NCBI GenBank assembly: GCA_025766275.1
Contig: JAFKAC010000035.1
Span: 248,001 to 312,000, forward strand
DNA: 64,000 bases
Direction: 5' to 3'
From: Lactarius indigo
Lineage: Eukaryota; Basidiomycota; Agaricomycetes; Russulales; Russulaceae
Of the stretch, positions 11,057 to 23,651 are shown piece after piece. Both the position numbers and the translations under genes were made by a program. Position 1 is the stretch's first letter; every line of letters begins with the position of its first letter. Under the pieces are notes generated by a model that saw only the letters and a list, made by a program, of their open reading frames with translations, searched no databases and was not told the origin of the DNA.

Positions 11057-13459
11057 CGCGCGGCTAAATTTTTTTGGCGTGCTTCTTTCTTTTTGCGTGC
11101 TGCACTTCCCCCTTCATCGACAACTCTATACCCCCCCGCGCACTCGGACTCTCTCTGCCTCACTATTACTGCGATGTTGGTGTGTTTTGTGTACTCGCTC
11201 GCGCTTGTAGAGCTACCCCTGGGTAGCGTCACGTGTTGCTATGATATTTGCACGTGTTCGACCACGCGGTCACGCGGCGGAATTGCAGTTTCGCCCGCGA
11301 GTTGATGCAATGCGTGGTGGCTGCGCTTCTAGGAATGGTGGCGTGTTCTTCTGGAGGGGACTCCAAAGGAACCGAGAAGCAAGCAGCAAGCTATCAGCAC
11401 TGTTTCGATTTCATTCATCAAATCGCCTGCGATGGCGCCTCTAGTCGCCACAGGGACATCAGACCCCAAGCATCAAAACTCGGGAATTTCGGGGACCCCC
11501 TCTAATCTACAAGGACGTGTATGTATGCCTGTTTTATCATACAGTTTGAGCGTGATGCGACTTTGGGACTCCACATGGCGGGTTTTTCATGGAAAGCTTC
11601 GCACTTTCTTGCGTGAACAGAGGCGGGTCCGTTTGCGATAGCTCACTTGGTACTGTTCTGGCTCGCGTGGCCGCCCCCCCCCCTCCCGCTTGCACGCGCT
11701 TCCCCGTCTTCAAATGCTGTTCGTAGACGTCCTTCCCTTCCCGCAAGAAATGCATCATGATCGAATTTGTGTATATTGCGTCCACACATACCCAAAAAAG
11801 TCATCTTTGGCTTGGTTTGGAGGTTCCGTGAATCAGAAAAGTTGGCCCATCGGAGTTTAGCCCATCGGCGGAATGGAGGAGTGCGAGAGAGTTAAAAAAA
11901 AAAAAAAACTTTACACTTCTAATGGCTGAGAAGTAAAAGAAGGGGTGGATGGGGGGGGGGAGCACTCTGACTCCAATTGCCAGTGTGTATGTGCATACAT
12001 AACGTTTCTCCAGCTATGCCATAGTAAGTAGGAAAAAAAAATACGCGCGAATGACAGACAGAACGCCCGTTGACTCTTTTTGCTTGTTGGAGCCGCTGTG
12101 CGTGGACAGCACTATTCTTCCAATGCTGCCAAGAAACAACGACATTTGCCTGCGGGCCCAACGGAAGTCGTTCGCTTCCCCGCCGGAAGGGGGGTGAGAC
12201 GAGATGGAAGCTGAGCCTGAGGAGGGGAGAGGATGATGATGATGATGATGATGATGATGGATGGTGGCGGGGGGGGGAGGCAGATCGCACGGATCGCCCT
12301 CAATTCGCTCCTCTTCACCAAATTTTGTTTTCTCCGCCGGCCCCCCCCCAACGCGGCGTAACAAGTCAACTTGACTTTTTCTTGTTTGTTTGCTGTCTCC
12401 CTAATTTTTTTTTAGCGAGGCATAGCGACCCGACTAGACATCTAACACGAAAAATGTTGCAACGTATATTGTGTGTGCATGTAATAGAGGTGGCAGGTGG
12501 TGCCACCGTCACCCACAATCTCCAACAAAACACACAAAGACTACTACTATATTAGACACGTCGTGCCACTTTTGGTGAGACCGCCCTTGCTCGTTCGCTC
12601 GAGGCCCGTGACGCACGGGGCGGGGCTAGTTGACAGCGGGCGCTGTATAGGCGTCTATAAGGGACATGGTGCGACTGTAACCCCAAAAGGCAGGGAGAGG
12701 GGAGGGGGGGCGGGAATTAAAAAATCGCTAATTAGAAAGAATTGTAGTTTTTGGTTGGTGGGGCGCTTGAGGAAGGAGGGGGGGAGCTTAGACGCACGCG
12801 CGCGTAGATGGATAGATAAACGCTGATGCCACCGAGGCGCTAGACCGCCTTCGGGCGAATGGATTAAGGAGTGCACGACGGGGAGTGGGGCTCGGCTTGT
12901 CAGGTGCAGGCAAGGCAAGGCGCCTGTGGGTGACAACATGTTGTATAGTGTTTGGTAGGCGCCTAAACGATGCGGCGGCGGAGAGATATGTACACAAATG
13001 ATCGAATGGATGTGGATGTGCACAGAGTAGGGAGTGAACGTGGGTGATGTAAAGTGAAACAACGAGCGGTGGTGGTAACACAAGGCTAAAAAAAAGAAAA
13101 AAAAAATAGTGTACAGCACAAAGGGGTCCAGTGGAGGACCGATATCAGGAGCATCGTGTATAGAAACATCGAAAGAGTCCTGAAACGAGTGTGTGAGAGG
13201 TGGGAAGTGAGCCAAATGGGCGAGTGGAGTTGCAACGATGGGGTAGATGGATAAATGGAAGCAAAACAAATTGCATGAGGTTGGATGGTTGATGCACAGT
13301 AACGGGAGTTCTGCCAAAAATGGGTATCGAGATGTAGAGAGGGAAAAAGTCGCTTGCTTGAAGCGTAGTAGGGGAAGGATCAGCACACAACATAATGATA
13401 TAAATGATGATAGAATACGAAGAAAAACACAGGATAGAAGACGATCGGTGAAAGGCTTA
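11057..13459. other. long intergenic region between convergent genes
   Basis: Contains homopolymer runs (A near 11894-11908; G and C runs near 11950 and 11680) and a trinucleotide repeat. Likely 3' UTRs of the flanking convergent genes occupy the ends. Open frames here have Ser/Pro/His-biased composition typical of non-coding sequence. Confidence 0.5.
12232..12259 (+). repeat. GAT trinucleotide microsatellite
   Basis: About nine uninterrupted copies of GAT in the intergenic stretch. No coding frame through it has support. Confidence 0.9.
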
Positions 13460-14787
13460 TTAAAGACCATTCAAGATCTCGACGACGCCACGCCAATTGG
13501 ATAAATCTTCATCTTTGAGATCGATGAAGTTTGCTAGAGGAAACCAAGACTCCAACGTACTGCGACGCGACCGCGTCCGAGGCTTCGTCGGGCTTGATTG
13601 CCTCAACGCCGTGATCGCAGCAGGAGGCAGTACGCAATCTTCCTCTTCATCAATCGGGGAACGATTGACGGTCGCCACGTATCCACTAGGCAACGAAGCA
13701 GGCAATACGAACGACGATGCTCTCGTACGACTTGATCGTGGCGCTGGTGGCGACGCCGTTGGCAGCGTTGTGAACGCATCGCTCTCGTCTTCCACATCTG
13801 CGTCCTTGCCAACATCAGTGTCATCCATAGCCTCTTCGTCTTCGTCGTCACTCATGCTCATGAAATTCTGGCGCGTGTTTCGGGGAATGCGTCCGGGGGC
13901 GCGGGAGAGCCCCTCAAGACACGCAAGGGCATTGGAGCGCTCCACGTGACGCCTCCGGGCGGTGCGAACTGAGGTAGTGTTCGATGCAAAAGAGATGAAG
14001 GAGGCGTGCTGTTGAGCACGCCGAGAGGTGAGCGGAGAGGGAGGCGAGAGGGTCGGTGATGGGGATGATACGAAAGATGGAACATCAGACGAAGGAGCGA
14101 ATGTCATTGGCGGGGCAGAATGAGGAGGCTGGGGAAACCTCAGAGAGCCGCTTACGGGCGACGAAGAAGGGGATACGACTGGAAAGTGAGACGGGGTCGG
14201 GATGATGATGGGAGGGAGAATACGGGCGTGTTCGCGCTCAGACGGGATATCTGGCAGAGCAGATGATGGTGCTGGTCCTGGAGAAGGAAGGGTTCGAAGA
14301 GAGTCGCGGGAAGGCCGTCGTGGTACAGAGAGGGGAGCCATGGTGTCCGAGAGGCGTTGTTGTCTGCCAATGCAAGTTAGATATATACCCCGATAGGATA
14401 AGACGTCGTTGCGTTGGATACGTACGGAGAAGAAATATTTGCCGAATATGCTGGGGGAGCACTCATATCGAGAGGCGACAAAAACTTGCTCGAACGTCGT
14501 GCAGTCGAAGTGCGGTCCGCGGCAAGATCGAGCGAAAGAAAAGAACGAAGCTCATTCGTCGCCTCTGGCGAATCCCCGAATGGGTTGGTGAACTGAGGAG
14601 GTGGAGCGTCGTTGAGATAGAAACGGCCGTCCCCTCGCGTATGCATCTCCGAAGGATTCGAGAGTGCCTTGGTCGGGAGCGAGGACTTGCGGAACTTGGA
14701 GAAAAAATTGGACCTTGGGGAAGAGGAGACGGGAGAGGAACGCTCAGAGAGCAGACCCATGGTGAAGAGGGAGGAATAGTGATCCAT
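13460..14787 (-). CDS. Ser/Pro-rich, largely disordered protein of unknown function
   Basis: Two exons on the minus strand, 14787-14426 and 14363-13460, with a GT-AG intron of 62 nt, giving 421 residues. The ATG at 14787 (context CACCATGG) is preferred over an in-frame ATG 63 nt upstream, because a TATA box lies between them. Most of the protein is Ser, Pro, Thr and Arg rich. It has an acidic cluster (SDDEDEEAMDDTD) near residues 270-285, and a more ordered tail beginning RSTLESWFPLANFIDLKDED and ending WRGVVEILNGL. That tail resembles the C-terminus of anonymous Agaricomycete proteins from memory, not from a search. No catalytic motif, signal peptide or membrane segment is seen. It could be a regulatory or scaffold protein. 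Confidence 0.8.
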
Positions 14788-14838
14788 GGTGAGAGAAAGG
14801 AGGGATACGAAGGAAATGAAAGAACGTGTTCGGGTGTG

Positions 14839-14845
14839 TTTTATA
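14839..14845 (-). promoter_or_regulatory. TATA box of the minus-strand gene at 13460-14787
   Basis: TATAAAA on the minus strand, 52 nt before the chosen ATG. Its position argues against the upstream in-frame ATG. Confidence 0.55.
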
Positions 14846-17800
14846 ACCAAGCCTTGGCTTTTGCGCGATCAGGTGGGACGGTGTGGCGTGGCCACTGGCC
14901 AGACAGCGATCCGGCTGTTTTGCTCCAGACCCAATCTCGATCCAATCGACGCCCTCGTGTTGTCCCTGACGACCAATTCTCTGCTTTTCAATCCTCACCC
15001 TCGCTCAGTAGTCCCATCATACCGTCGTCCTTGCAACTTGCTCTCCGCAGTATTGCCTTTTTCCCATCCGACTCATTCCGGTGCCCAGCGACTCGGGCGC
15101 CTCTGCTTTGTGTCCCATCCAAATATCGGCCATAGACTCCTGATATTGCAATCGTCGCTTCACCGGTTCCGTTTGTTATTGCTTATATAAACTTCCAAGA
15201 ACAATGGAAGGCGACCCTTCGCCACGATACGATGCTCCATAGGCTGGATGGTTCACGTCTCTCTCACTTCTCGCACTCGATCCGACCTCCTCCCGGTGCC
15301 GCTCCAAGCTACTCTCGTCACAGACGTACTTATTCCTTCTCTCAATTTGTGTTTCATTCGCCCGATCTGCTGATGTCAACTAATTAACGAGAATCTGTCA
15401 CCAGCAGTCTGGCCCTTTTTTTGCAATATACCGCCACCGTGACTGTCCTGTCCCCCTCAGCCACCACTGAGGGTCGACAAGCGCTCCGCTGTTCCGAATG
15501 ATTTTTTTCTATTATTGTCCAACCTCCAAGCCCCAATTTTGGACCCCAGCGTGCCCCTGTCGACGCCACAAGTCCGGGTGGTCTACTTTTCACGACGTGT
15601 GTTTTATCTTTTATTTTATTTTTCCTTTTCACGCGTCCACCCTTGCGACAACTCTAAAATTCAAACGTGCTCGCTCCTGCAGTTCCGAACACAGCGGGGG
15701 GGTGCATGTGCGTCACGAGGCGTCCACGTCCGGGGCAACCAGAGCACCTAACCTCCGGCTAACAACGACCCACCCGTCCGTTGACCCCCTCCCATGCCGC
15801 AAGCCCATCCGGGTGGGCACTGGCTTCCGAACGCGAACCTTGCGAGACAGGGAGTGGGATCAAAATATTATATTTTAATTATGACGCGAATATTGGTAGA
15901 GAGACAACATGTTCCGAACCGCACCCTCCAGAATCCCGAAAAATCCTATAAGCACACTATGAGCAGCCCGGCGCGCTGGCGTCGCATCCTTCACCCGTCC
16001 AGGCTGTGCATCGCAAGCAATAATAGCGCCGCGATTAGCACCCCGTTCAGGCCGAAGCGCCACATCATGACACGCCTGGCACCTTTGCTCCTTCCAAAGG
16101 TTCCGCCCGCTCCACTTATCCCTCTAGCCTCTTGGCAGAATGCTTATCCGTAGACAACTAGATCCGCCAGCCAGTTCAGGCGCCTCAGTCGGGAAGCATT
16201 GGCACATGACACCCCCCCCCACTCCACGCCTGACCTGCGTTCCTGTCGACGTCACGGAGCATTACGTGGGCCCCCATTTCTTGTCCCGACCGATGGACTG
16301 ATCAAATGCGACAAACGCAAGCTTATTTTGTCGCCTGCAGCTGGCGACCGGAAATATCGCCTCGTGGCAGTTTCAGCCTGTTTCCAAGCAAGTTGCGTCC
16401 AACCTTCACTCGACACGTGTAGGGGTACCATGGTGCAACACGAACTGGCGTCTACTGCCCAGTAGCAACTCCCGCGTTTACTGTATGTGGGTGCAAATAT
16501 GCGTTTGCAAAAAAAAGGGACTGATCGATAACGGTCGATGGACCGATACAGTTGGACGTCCGAAAAGTCAAATTGCGCGTTACTGACTCCGGTGGGAGAC
16601 TTGCCTGATTAGGTGACATGCTTACCGGTTCAGGCAAACTCGGATCTCGGTCCTCGGATGTTTCGCCCAAACCGGTTCCGCCGAGCGACTGTAGTGTTCC
16701 TGCCTTTTGTCTGTCTCTCTTTTTTTTCGTTGTGAGATCCCCTCGGAAGATATTGTCGCGGTTCTCGCGGCCTTACCAACTGCACAACTTCCGGTGGTTC
16801 CATTGTCGACCTCACAGCCTCACTCGCTCTTCTAGTCCCGGCTTGTCGGCAACTCATCTATCCGGGTCCCACTCACCTCCCCGTCCAAATAACGATACTC
16901 ACTTATTCAGTTTGACCAAAAGAGGGAAAATATAACTTTGCTTCGTTTCTCCTGACATCTCTTGATAAGAAGGGAAGGGGAAGGAGGCCCGGCATCCTTC
17001 AGATCTTTCTATAGATTACTTGGCTGCGGCAAGTCGAGTCAGGGAAGGGTCTTTACATTTTCGAGAGCACATCACTCCCCAACGATTGTGAGTCATGTGA
17101 CACTCGAGCTGGAGCACGATCTCTTGCTTCATCGAATGTTCTCTAAGCACCGAAACGCAATGTAATTAGCATACAAATAGGATAAACATTTCGGCAAATA
17201 CAAAAATCCCAGAAAAAAAAACACAGAGAGCGGGGGAGAAAAACATAATTCCCCCAAATTTACGTATGGAAGTCGGGCTGCGATCGATGACTCGCAAGGG
17301 AACTGTGTTGACTCGTATCATGCTATGTATCAGGCGACAGTCAGGCTTGACATTGGAATGGTACGGCGACCTCGCCTACAGTAGTTGATGACAATTTAGT
17401 CGCGTGTCGACTCCAAGGCGTTCGATACAGCTGTTTGCATCTTGTAGGTCCATACGTATCATTGACGCCACACGTATCAAACAGCGTTCAACGTTCGACG
17501 ACCATTACAATCAAAGGGAGCCGCATGATTTCCTCGGGCGTAGGCCATGGCAATTAACGCGTAGCGCGCAACGACCAACACGACGTACGTACGATGTTTC
17601 TTTCAACCAACTTTTTTGATGTACGTGAGCAATGCTCGCTGTGGTGGACGTGCGACATACCAAGTTACGAGTTGGCAGTTTCAGCCACGGACCCCATCAT
17701 CATCAGTGTCAGCCATCCCATCATGTCCCCCCCCTTCTTCTTGCTCGCTAGCGCCCCGAGAACGCCGGTCCACCTTATCCCCCCTCCGTTGATTGCTTGG

Positions 17801-18871
17801 AAGCCATGGCATGTCGAATTACTGTACTCGCATTGTACACGGCACCGCGACTACGACAGCACTAGTAGCTGTGATGGTGCCACGAGAAATGCCAGTCCGT
17901 TGTAGGAGTTACATTAAGGGGCGTGACTTACACTGGCAGGACGACTGTAGGAAGCTCTAAACGGAAAAAAAACCTGACGCATGACGGGATAAATGCACCC
18001 GTTGGCACCCATCGATTGCCTTATACTGTAAGTTATACTTAGCACAGTACAGTACTGTCAGTGTACGGTATAAGAAAAAAAAAAAAAACACGAGCAACAA
18101 ATATAATTTGTATTTTTGGTAATTGCGCTCCCTAGGGTGGCGCGTGAAGTTGTGAAAATAAAACGATGAACAATAATGCATATACTGTACGTCCTTCTTC
18201 GGTGCCGCCCCAGTGGCTCCAGTACGTGCGCTTGTTTGACTTTGATATATGTACAGCTATTATAGAAAATGTGGCGGGGGGAGGTGCTTCTGGCGCCGGG
18301 TGTCGGGCAGGGTCGTCCGTTTACAGTACTATCTGTACCAAGGACAAAACCAACGTCGAGAAGCAACCAAAAACAGAGAGGCGCCTGCGCCAGAAGCAGG
18401 TGTCAGCGCGCGAAGCCCAACGCAACGACAGCTGAGAGCGCCCACTCAGGTCGCGGAATGGCGGGGCGAGCACAAAAATGGGGGTGTGGGGGTGGTCTTC
18501 TCTTTGTGCAATTTGTTTGAAAAGGCACACAAGAAGGGGGGTTCTCGATGTAGCGCGTGTGCCTCATGGCGCAGAAGCAGCAAAAAAGCGGGCAGGTGAG
18601 GCATCCCAGCGTTGTTGGCTCTATGTTAAACAGACAGCGGATTTGTGGGATTTTTGGTCCTGATGAATTGGGGCGAACATAGCGACCTGTAAGGGTCGAC
18701 TACGGATCGTACAGTAAAAGCAAGGCGCGCTTTGGCGATAACACGAGAGTCGGCGGGACAGGCCCGATGTAGGCGCTCAATCGCAGAGAAAAGGGCACGG
18801 CGCTGCGCGCGCGCCCTGGTGTTTACGAAGTCGGGGGTCACCACCGTTGCCACCGAGACGTCAGGCGCCTC
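14846..18871. other. 4-kb gene-poor interval
   Basis: No gene recognised on either strand. Open frames are short and lack family motifs or consistent splice signals. There are several A-runs (near 17210 and 18074) and T-runs. The part from about 18400 to 18760 is a diverged duplicate of about 21790-22110 and lies in the 3' flank of F2. Confidence 0.45.
18400..18760. repeat. F2 3' flank, duplicated at 21790-22110
   Basis: Shared blocks in the same order: CAGCTGAGAGCGCC, AAGGCACACAAG, CTCATGGCGCAGAAG, GGTGAGGC and CTACGGATC. The same blocks occur at about 21830, 21893, 21935, 21966 and 22068, downstream of the broken F3. The F-box duplication therefore carried its 3' flank along. Confidence 0.7.
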
Positions 18872-20143
18872 TCAAGATACCCCAAGCGCCTCCTCCGATC
18901 GAGCAGCAACGGACAACTGGAAACGTCGAAGCGCCGCAGCGTCAACCACGTTTTGATGAGTGAAAGTGTACGTTTCCCGGTAGGTCATCCTCTCAATATT
19001 AGGGCGGACGTACCGGAAATCCGAGTTGATGCGACCCCAGCGGTCGTTGCGGCGCTCTTCGACGTGCAGTACGACGAGGGCGGTAAGCTCCACCGAGAAC
19101 TGGTCCCAGATGCGTTCCCAGATGTCGGGTTCGGAGCTCGGATCGTCCCTGGTGCGGGAGGTGGGGGATGGGGGGAGAGATATGTCGGGGCCGAGGGGCA
19201 ACTTGCACGCGATGAGCTCTAGGCGCGCGAGGGTGGTAGCGTGCCGCACGATGAATTGTTTTGCGTCGACGGATGGTTCGAAGACGATCATGCGCAGGGA
19301 GAGCGCGCAGAGGTGCGGAAAGTGCAGTCCGGAAAAGGATAGCCCAGACAAGGCACCGACATTTGCCTCGCTGTGGAGGGTGAGTTCCGTGAGGGAGTGC
19401 TGCATTGGGGCGAGGATCCTGCGCGGGCAGAGGGTACACCAGAAGTTGCACCAGCGCTGAAAGTCCGTGTCTGAGCCCGGAGCGCCGTCGAAGAGCACGG
19501 ATAGCTGGAAGCGCCGCAGGACCGTGAGGACGGTCTGGAATGAGGGAGATTCGAGGGGGGAAAGGTCCAAAGTGCACAGGCGCAGGTTGTGCAGGGAGAG
19601 AGACGTCAGGTTGGGCGCACGGACGCTGAAGCTGGAGGCGAGAGCGCCGAGGACGGATGATTGGAGTGCGAAGCCACCCCTGTCTATCCGGTTTCCGTAG
19701 CTTGGGTAGAACGTCAAGTTGATCGTCTCGAGCCGGGGCAACTGGTGAATGCGAGAAAGTGAACTGGCCAATTCGTGTACGGCGCTAGATCTGACTGATG
19801 TGACCCGCCACCGTAGGTGCACGGAGACAAGTCGTGATATGGATCATGGGGTGAGGGGGGGAGGAGAGGACGTACCATACTTCAGGGTCCTTCCCCTCCT
19901 ATCGGTATCCGTGTCGTGGAAAGCGACCTCCTTGACATGGGCCGCGATATCCGGGACATCGAAGAGCCGTCCTAGATTTTGGGCGCTTTCTTTGGTGGTA
20001 ATCACGGAAAGGATGCGGAACGCAAAGGGCGTGGCGGCAGCGGACAAAGTGCGGCTGACGGTTCGGATATGCCACAAGTCCCGGACATCATTGAGCTCCT
20101 CGAAAATGGCAGTCAGAATCTCGAAAGGGAGGTAAATGGTCAT
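18872..20143 (-). CDS. F2: F-box-like protein with leucine-rich C-terminal part
   Basis: Predicted F-box-like adaptor; by family analogy it would bind Skp1 and present substrates to an SCF ubiquitin ligase. Exons 20143-19876 and 19794-18872, GT-AG intron of 81 nt, 396 residues with no interruption. The N-terminal 45 residues (LPFEILTAIFEELNDVRDL, then FAFRILSV) match the F-box pattern LPxEIL...I. The rest has irregular Leu-rich segments (LTSLSLHNLRL, LTELTLHS, LCALSLRMIVF) similar to LRR-like domains of basidiomycete F-box proteins. It is the family member farthest from the NLRs. One of only two intact copies among six. Substrate unknown. Confidence 0.8.
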
Positions 20144-22401
20144 ACTGCTGGCCGTACAGTATGGTCAGACTATATAACAAATCGATTAAACAAGAGCAGC
20201 GAACCTGGGTTATCGGCATGCGACACAACGACGACGTTACGACGTTACGTATGAGTCTGTCTCCCAGCACTAGATTAGCCAGAATGGGTCCAGGATCGTC
20301 ACTCTGGTTGTGACTAGCCCGCTAGCAGAAGTTGGGCAGAAGCCGACATGGCTGTGATGAACACGTGATATCAGAAGGGTCGAGCGCTTCTCGAACAACA
20401 TCGTTTTTTGTGAGCGACTTGGTACGCCGGCATTGTGTTGTTAGTTCTATTTCTCGTTGTCAACCGTGACTGTGTCTGAGGTATTCCAGGGTGTATTTCC
20501 TGAGCATCCCATCTCACGCACGTCCACTCCCTTTCCCAGCGAAGTCAATGAGTCACCAGTGTGGGAAGACCCAAGGGAAGACCGTTTCTTCCGGAGTTCT
20601 TGGTTCTTCCAACAAAAGCCAAACCGTGCTAACACTCACCATAATCTTCGTTGCGATAAGTCATCACTATCAGTGTAACCCACCATCAAAGTTAACTCCC
20701 GCAGCGCGTCAAGTCAATAGATGAGTCTCATTTGCTCTGTTTTTTTTCCCCTCGTTCCCAGTCGGATTCCCTGAAAGACTGAACACCACGACTCCTGAAG
20801 ACCGCGAAGCGAAGCTATGGGCTCTTTTTGCCACCCATACCTACCCTAGCCTTGCCCCCGTCACACCTACTGATTTTGAGGACTTACATCGTGTCCTTTT
20901 GGCTAACCCCCGTGGGTCTTCGACTCTTTCTTCGACCACAAGGTCGTTTCCCGTTTGTGTAGTATCGTCTGTAGTTGCACCCCAAGTCTCCCAAGTCTGT
21001 GTTCGACAGGGCGGTGTTTTCTTAGCTTTTTGAAAACAACTTGAAGAGTCTCACAGACTGTCCCCGCCATCATACACACACCTCAGCCATGTCACTCACG
21101 CACTCACACTTTGCCCGCCTTTTCGGATTGCCGACTAACCTCCAACGGTCTATCTACTCCATATCGTCGCCATTCTGCGTCACGACCATGCATGGTTTTC
21201 TCTCTGCACTCCGAATTGGTTTTTCTGCCGTCTCAGGGGGAAGACTCCTTGGCGAGTCAGAAAATTGCTAGAAGAAACTGCCTTCGAGCGTCAACCTTCA
21301 AAGCTTCAGCCTTCAAGTGGTGTTGTCACACGCTATCTGGGAGAATTTGAAAAGGCAAAGTTGCAGTGTCAGTTCATTGTCCGAGCTATCCGCCAATGTG
21401 GCTCCAACGAACAAGCTATAGATGGATAGGACTGTTCTGGGCGCTCTCATGAAATATATACAATAACCCCAAGGAGAAGGCAAGCAACAAATATGATATG
21501 TTTGCCTCTATCTGTAGCGGTGACCGTCCCTTCGCTGTAAAGATCGCCTCGCGCTCGTCGCTACTGTGGAGAACAGTCGCGCGATTTTTCAAATATAAGG
21601 ATGGGATGTAAATACATATACGGTATGTCGTTGGTACCACTGGCGGCAACGTGTGGTTGTTGACTGCAAACAGAAGAGCGAGAAAAACAAAACTGTAGAT
21701 GCTGAGCTCTGAGCGCTGAGCGTCCGAGTCGGACAGTCAAATTACCAAAAACAACCAACGGTTAGCCTGAGAAGCAGCCAAAACGAAGGACTAGGGTGAG
21801 AAGTAAGGGTCAGCAGTGGACGCGACAGCTGAGAGCGCCAACGCAGATCGTGGCGGCGAACACAATGGGATCTCTTGTGGAAATTGCCTTTGAAGGCACA
21901 CAAGGATTCTCGACGTGACATGTGGGGCGGGTGCCCTCATGGCGCAGAAGAAGCGAAAGCGGGTAGGTGAGGCGACCCAGTGTGGCCAAGTTGACAGCGG
22001 GTTTGTGGGGTTCTTCTGGTACCTGTGGTGGTGACATTTCGACCAACTCAACTTACTACAGTGATTGGCTACGGATCTTACAGTACATTAATGCACCTAG
22101 GCAACTACGGGAGAAAGGGTGGAACAGGCCCGATGGCGTAGGGGTTCCGTCGCAGGGCACAGAACTTCAAGGCACAACACAGCAACCCCCCCCTGGGGAA
22201 CACCAGACTGGGTGTTGCACCTGCACCACCGTTACTTGAGGTATCACGTACTTCCCTCTGCACCACGCACACCCTCCGATCGAGCAGTGATGGTCATGTG
22301 GAGGCGTCGGAGCGCCACAGTGTCAGCCGCGTCGCGGGGCGCAAAAGCATTAGCGCCCCAATTGACCAGACATCATGAAAGCCGTACCAAAAATCCGAGC
22401 A
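20144..22401. other. intergenic; possible spliced ORF near 20.5-21.0 kb
   Basis: A frame with no ATG runs from about 20763 to 21034 on plus, preceded by a T/C-rich tract and CAG at 20756-20762 that looks like a 3' splice site. An upstream frame lies at 20457-20678. No family is recognised and no donor joins them convincingly. The part at 21790-22110 duplicates the F2 3' flank. Confidence 0.35.
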
Positions 22402-23129
22402 TCACTTGTTGCGGTCCTCGTCGATGCGCACTGAGACGAGGGCAGTGAGCTTTGCCGCGAAGCAGTCCCAGCTGCGTTCCCAGCTTTCATCAAGCGTGAA
22501 TGGGCCCATGGGACAAAGAGGGGGGATAGCTAGAAGTGCCGCAGGGTGGTCAGTATACTCTGGAATGCGAGAGATTAGAGGGGGGGAAAGGTCCGAAGTG
22601 CGCAGGTAGTGCAACGAGAGGAATGTCAGGTTGGGCGGATGGACGCTGAAGCTGAAGGCAAGAGCGCTGAGGACGGATGATTGGAGAGCGAGGATACCTC
22701 CGTCTTTCCTGTTTCCATATCTTGGGTAGAACGTCAAGCTGATCGCCTTGAGTTGGGGGTAACTGGTGAACGCGAGAAAATAAACTGGCCAATTCATGTG
22801 CAGGCTAGTTATGTCTGACGTAACCCGCCACCGCAGGTGCCAGAGACAAGTTGCGATACGGATTGTGGGGTGAGAGGAGAAAGGGTGCACAATTATCGAT
22901 ATCCGTGTCACGAAAAGTGACCTCCCTGACATGAACCGCAATATCCGGGGGCATCGAAGAGCCGTCCTATATTCAGGGCGCTTAAATCGGTGGTAATCAC
23001 GGAAAGGATGCGGAACGCGATGGGCGTGGCGGCAGTGCAGAAAGTGCGGTTGGCGGGTCAGATGTGCCATATGTCGCGGACATCGTCAACCTCCTCAAAG
23101 ATGGCAATTAGTATCTCGAAAGGGAGCAT
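22402..23129 (-). pseudogene. F3: broken F-box-like gene
   Basis: Readable from ATG 23129 (MLPFEILIAIFEEVDDVRDIWHI), but the next codon is TGA. A frameshift follows around the DVPDIA segment. The C-terminal half is shortened, jumping from the SRIPEYTDH region to LDESWERSWDCFAAKLTALV. Several transitions and an internal deletion separate it from F2, to which it and its 3' flank are most similar. Not expected to make a functional adaptor. Confidence 0.75.
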
Positions 23130-23651
23130 ACTGCTGGCCGTATTCTTGGACTATAAAAAAAGTATTAGGCTACTTACCCCTCAGTGCGCTGTGGCGGGAG
23201 AACTGAGGGGTTAGATAGTCGTCATACGATACAACAGCGACACAAAAGATGATGCAAAAATGGCACGCAGGTCTCCTGGCAACTAGATTAGTAGAACGGG
23301 TCCAGGAGCGCCCCGTTCTGGTTGCACACGCTGGCGGCGGCAATGAGGGCACGTGATCTCGGCTGATGTCAGCATCCCTCTGCGTATAGGGCAGGCGCAG
23401 AAGTGAAAGCAGACAGGGGACCCGTTACGACCAAGTTAATAGCGGGTTTGTGGGGGGAACGGGGGAACATGGCGACTAACAAATATTATTGGAAGGGCGA
23501 GCCACAGGCCATACAGCAAAGTTCACTGGGCGACTAGATTATTCAAGAGATTATTAGAGATGCGTGGCGCAGGCACGAAACACAGAAACAAGGCACAGCG
23601 TGTCCACCACGGATGGTACACGAGACTCGGTATATCCCCACCTTGTCCCCA
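23130..23651. other. F4 3' flank, nothing recognised
   Basis: Short gap between F3 and F4. Some sequence resembles the 3' flanks of the other F-box copies (for example the GCGGGTTTGTGGG block near 23440). No gene. Confidence 0.45.

Noticed and set aside
12655..13470. 271-codon minus-strand frame overlapping the end of the Ser/Pro-rich gene
   Set aside because: Composition is Leu/His/Pro-rich and typical of pyrimidine-rich 3' UTR; no motif, and it overlaps a better-supported gene end.
14263..15135. 290-codon plus-strand frame
   Set aside because: Antisense to the two-exon minus gene and its promoter; no motif.
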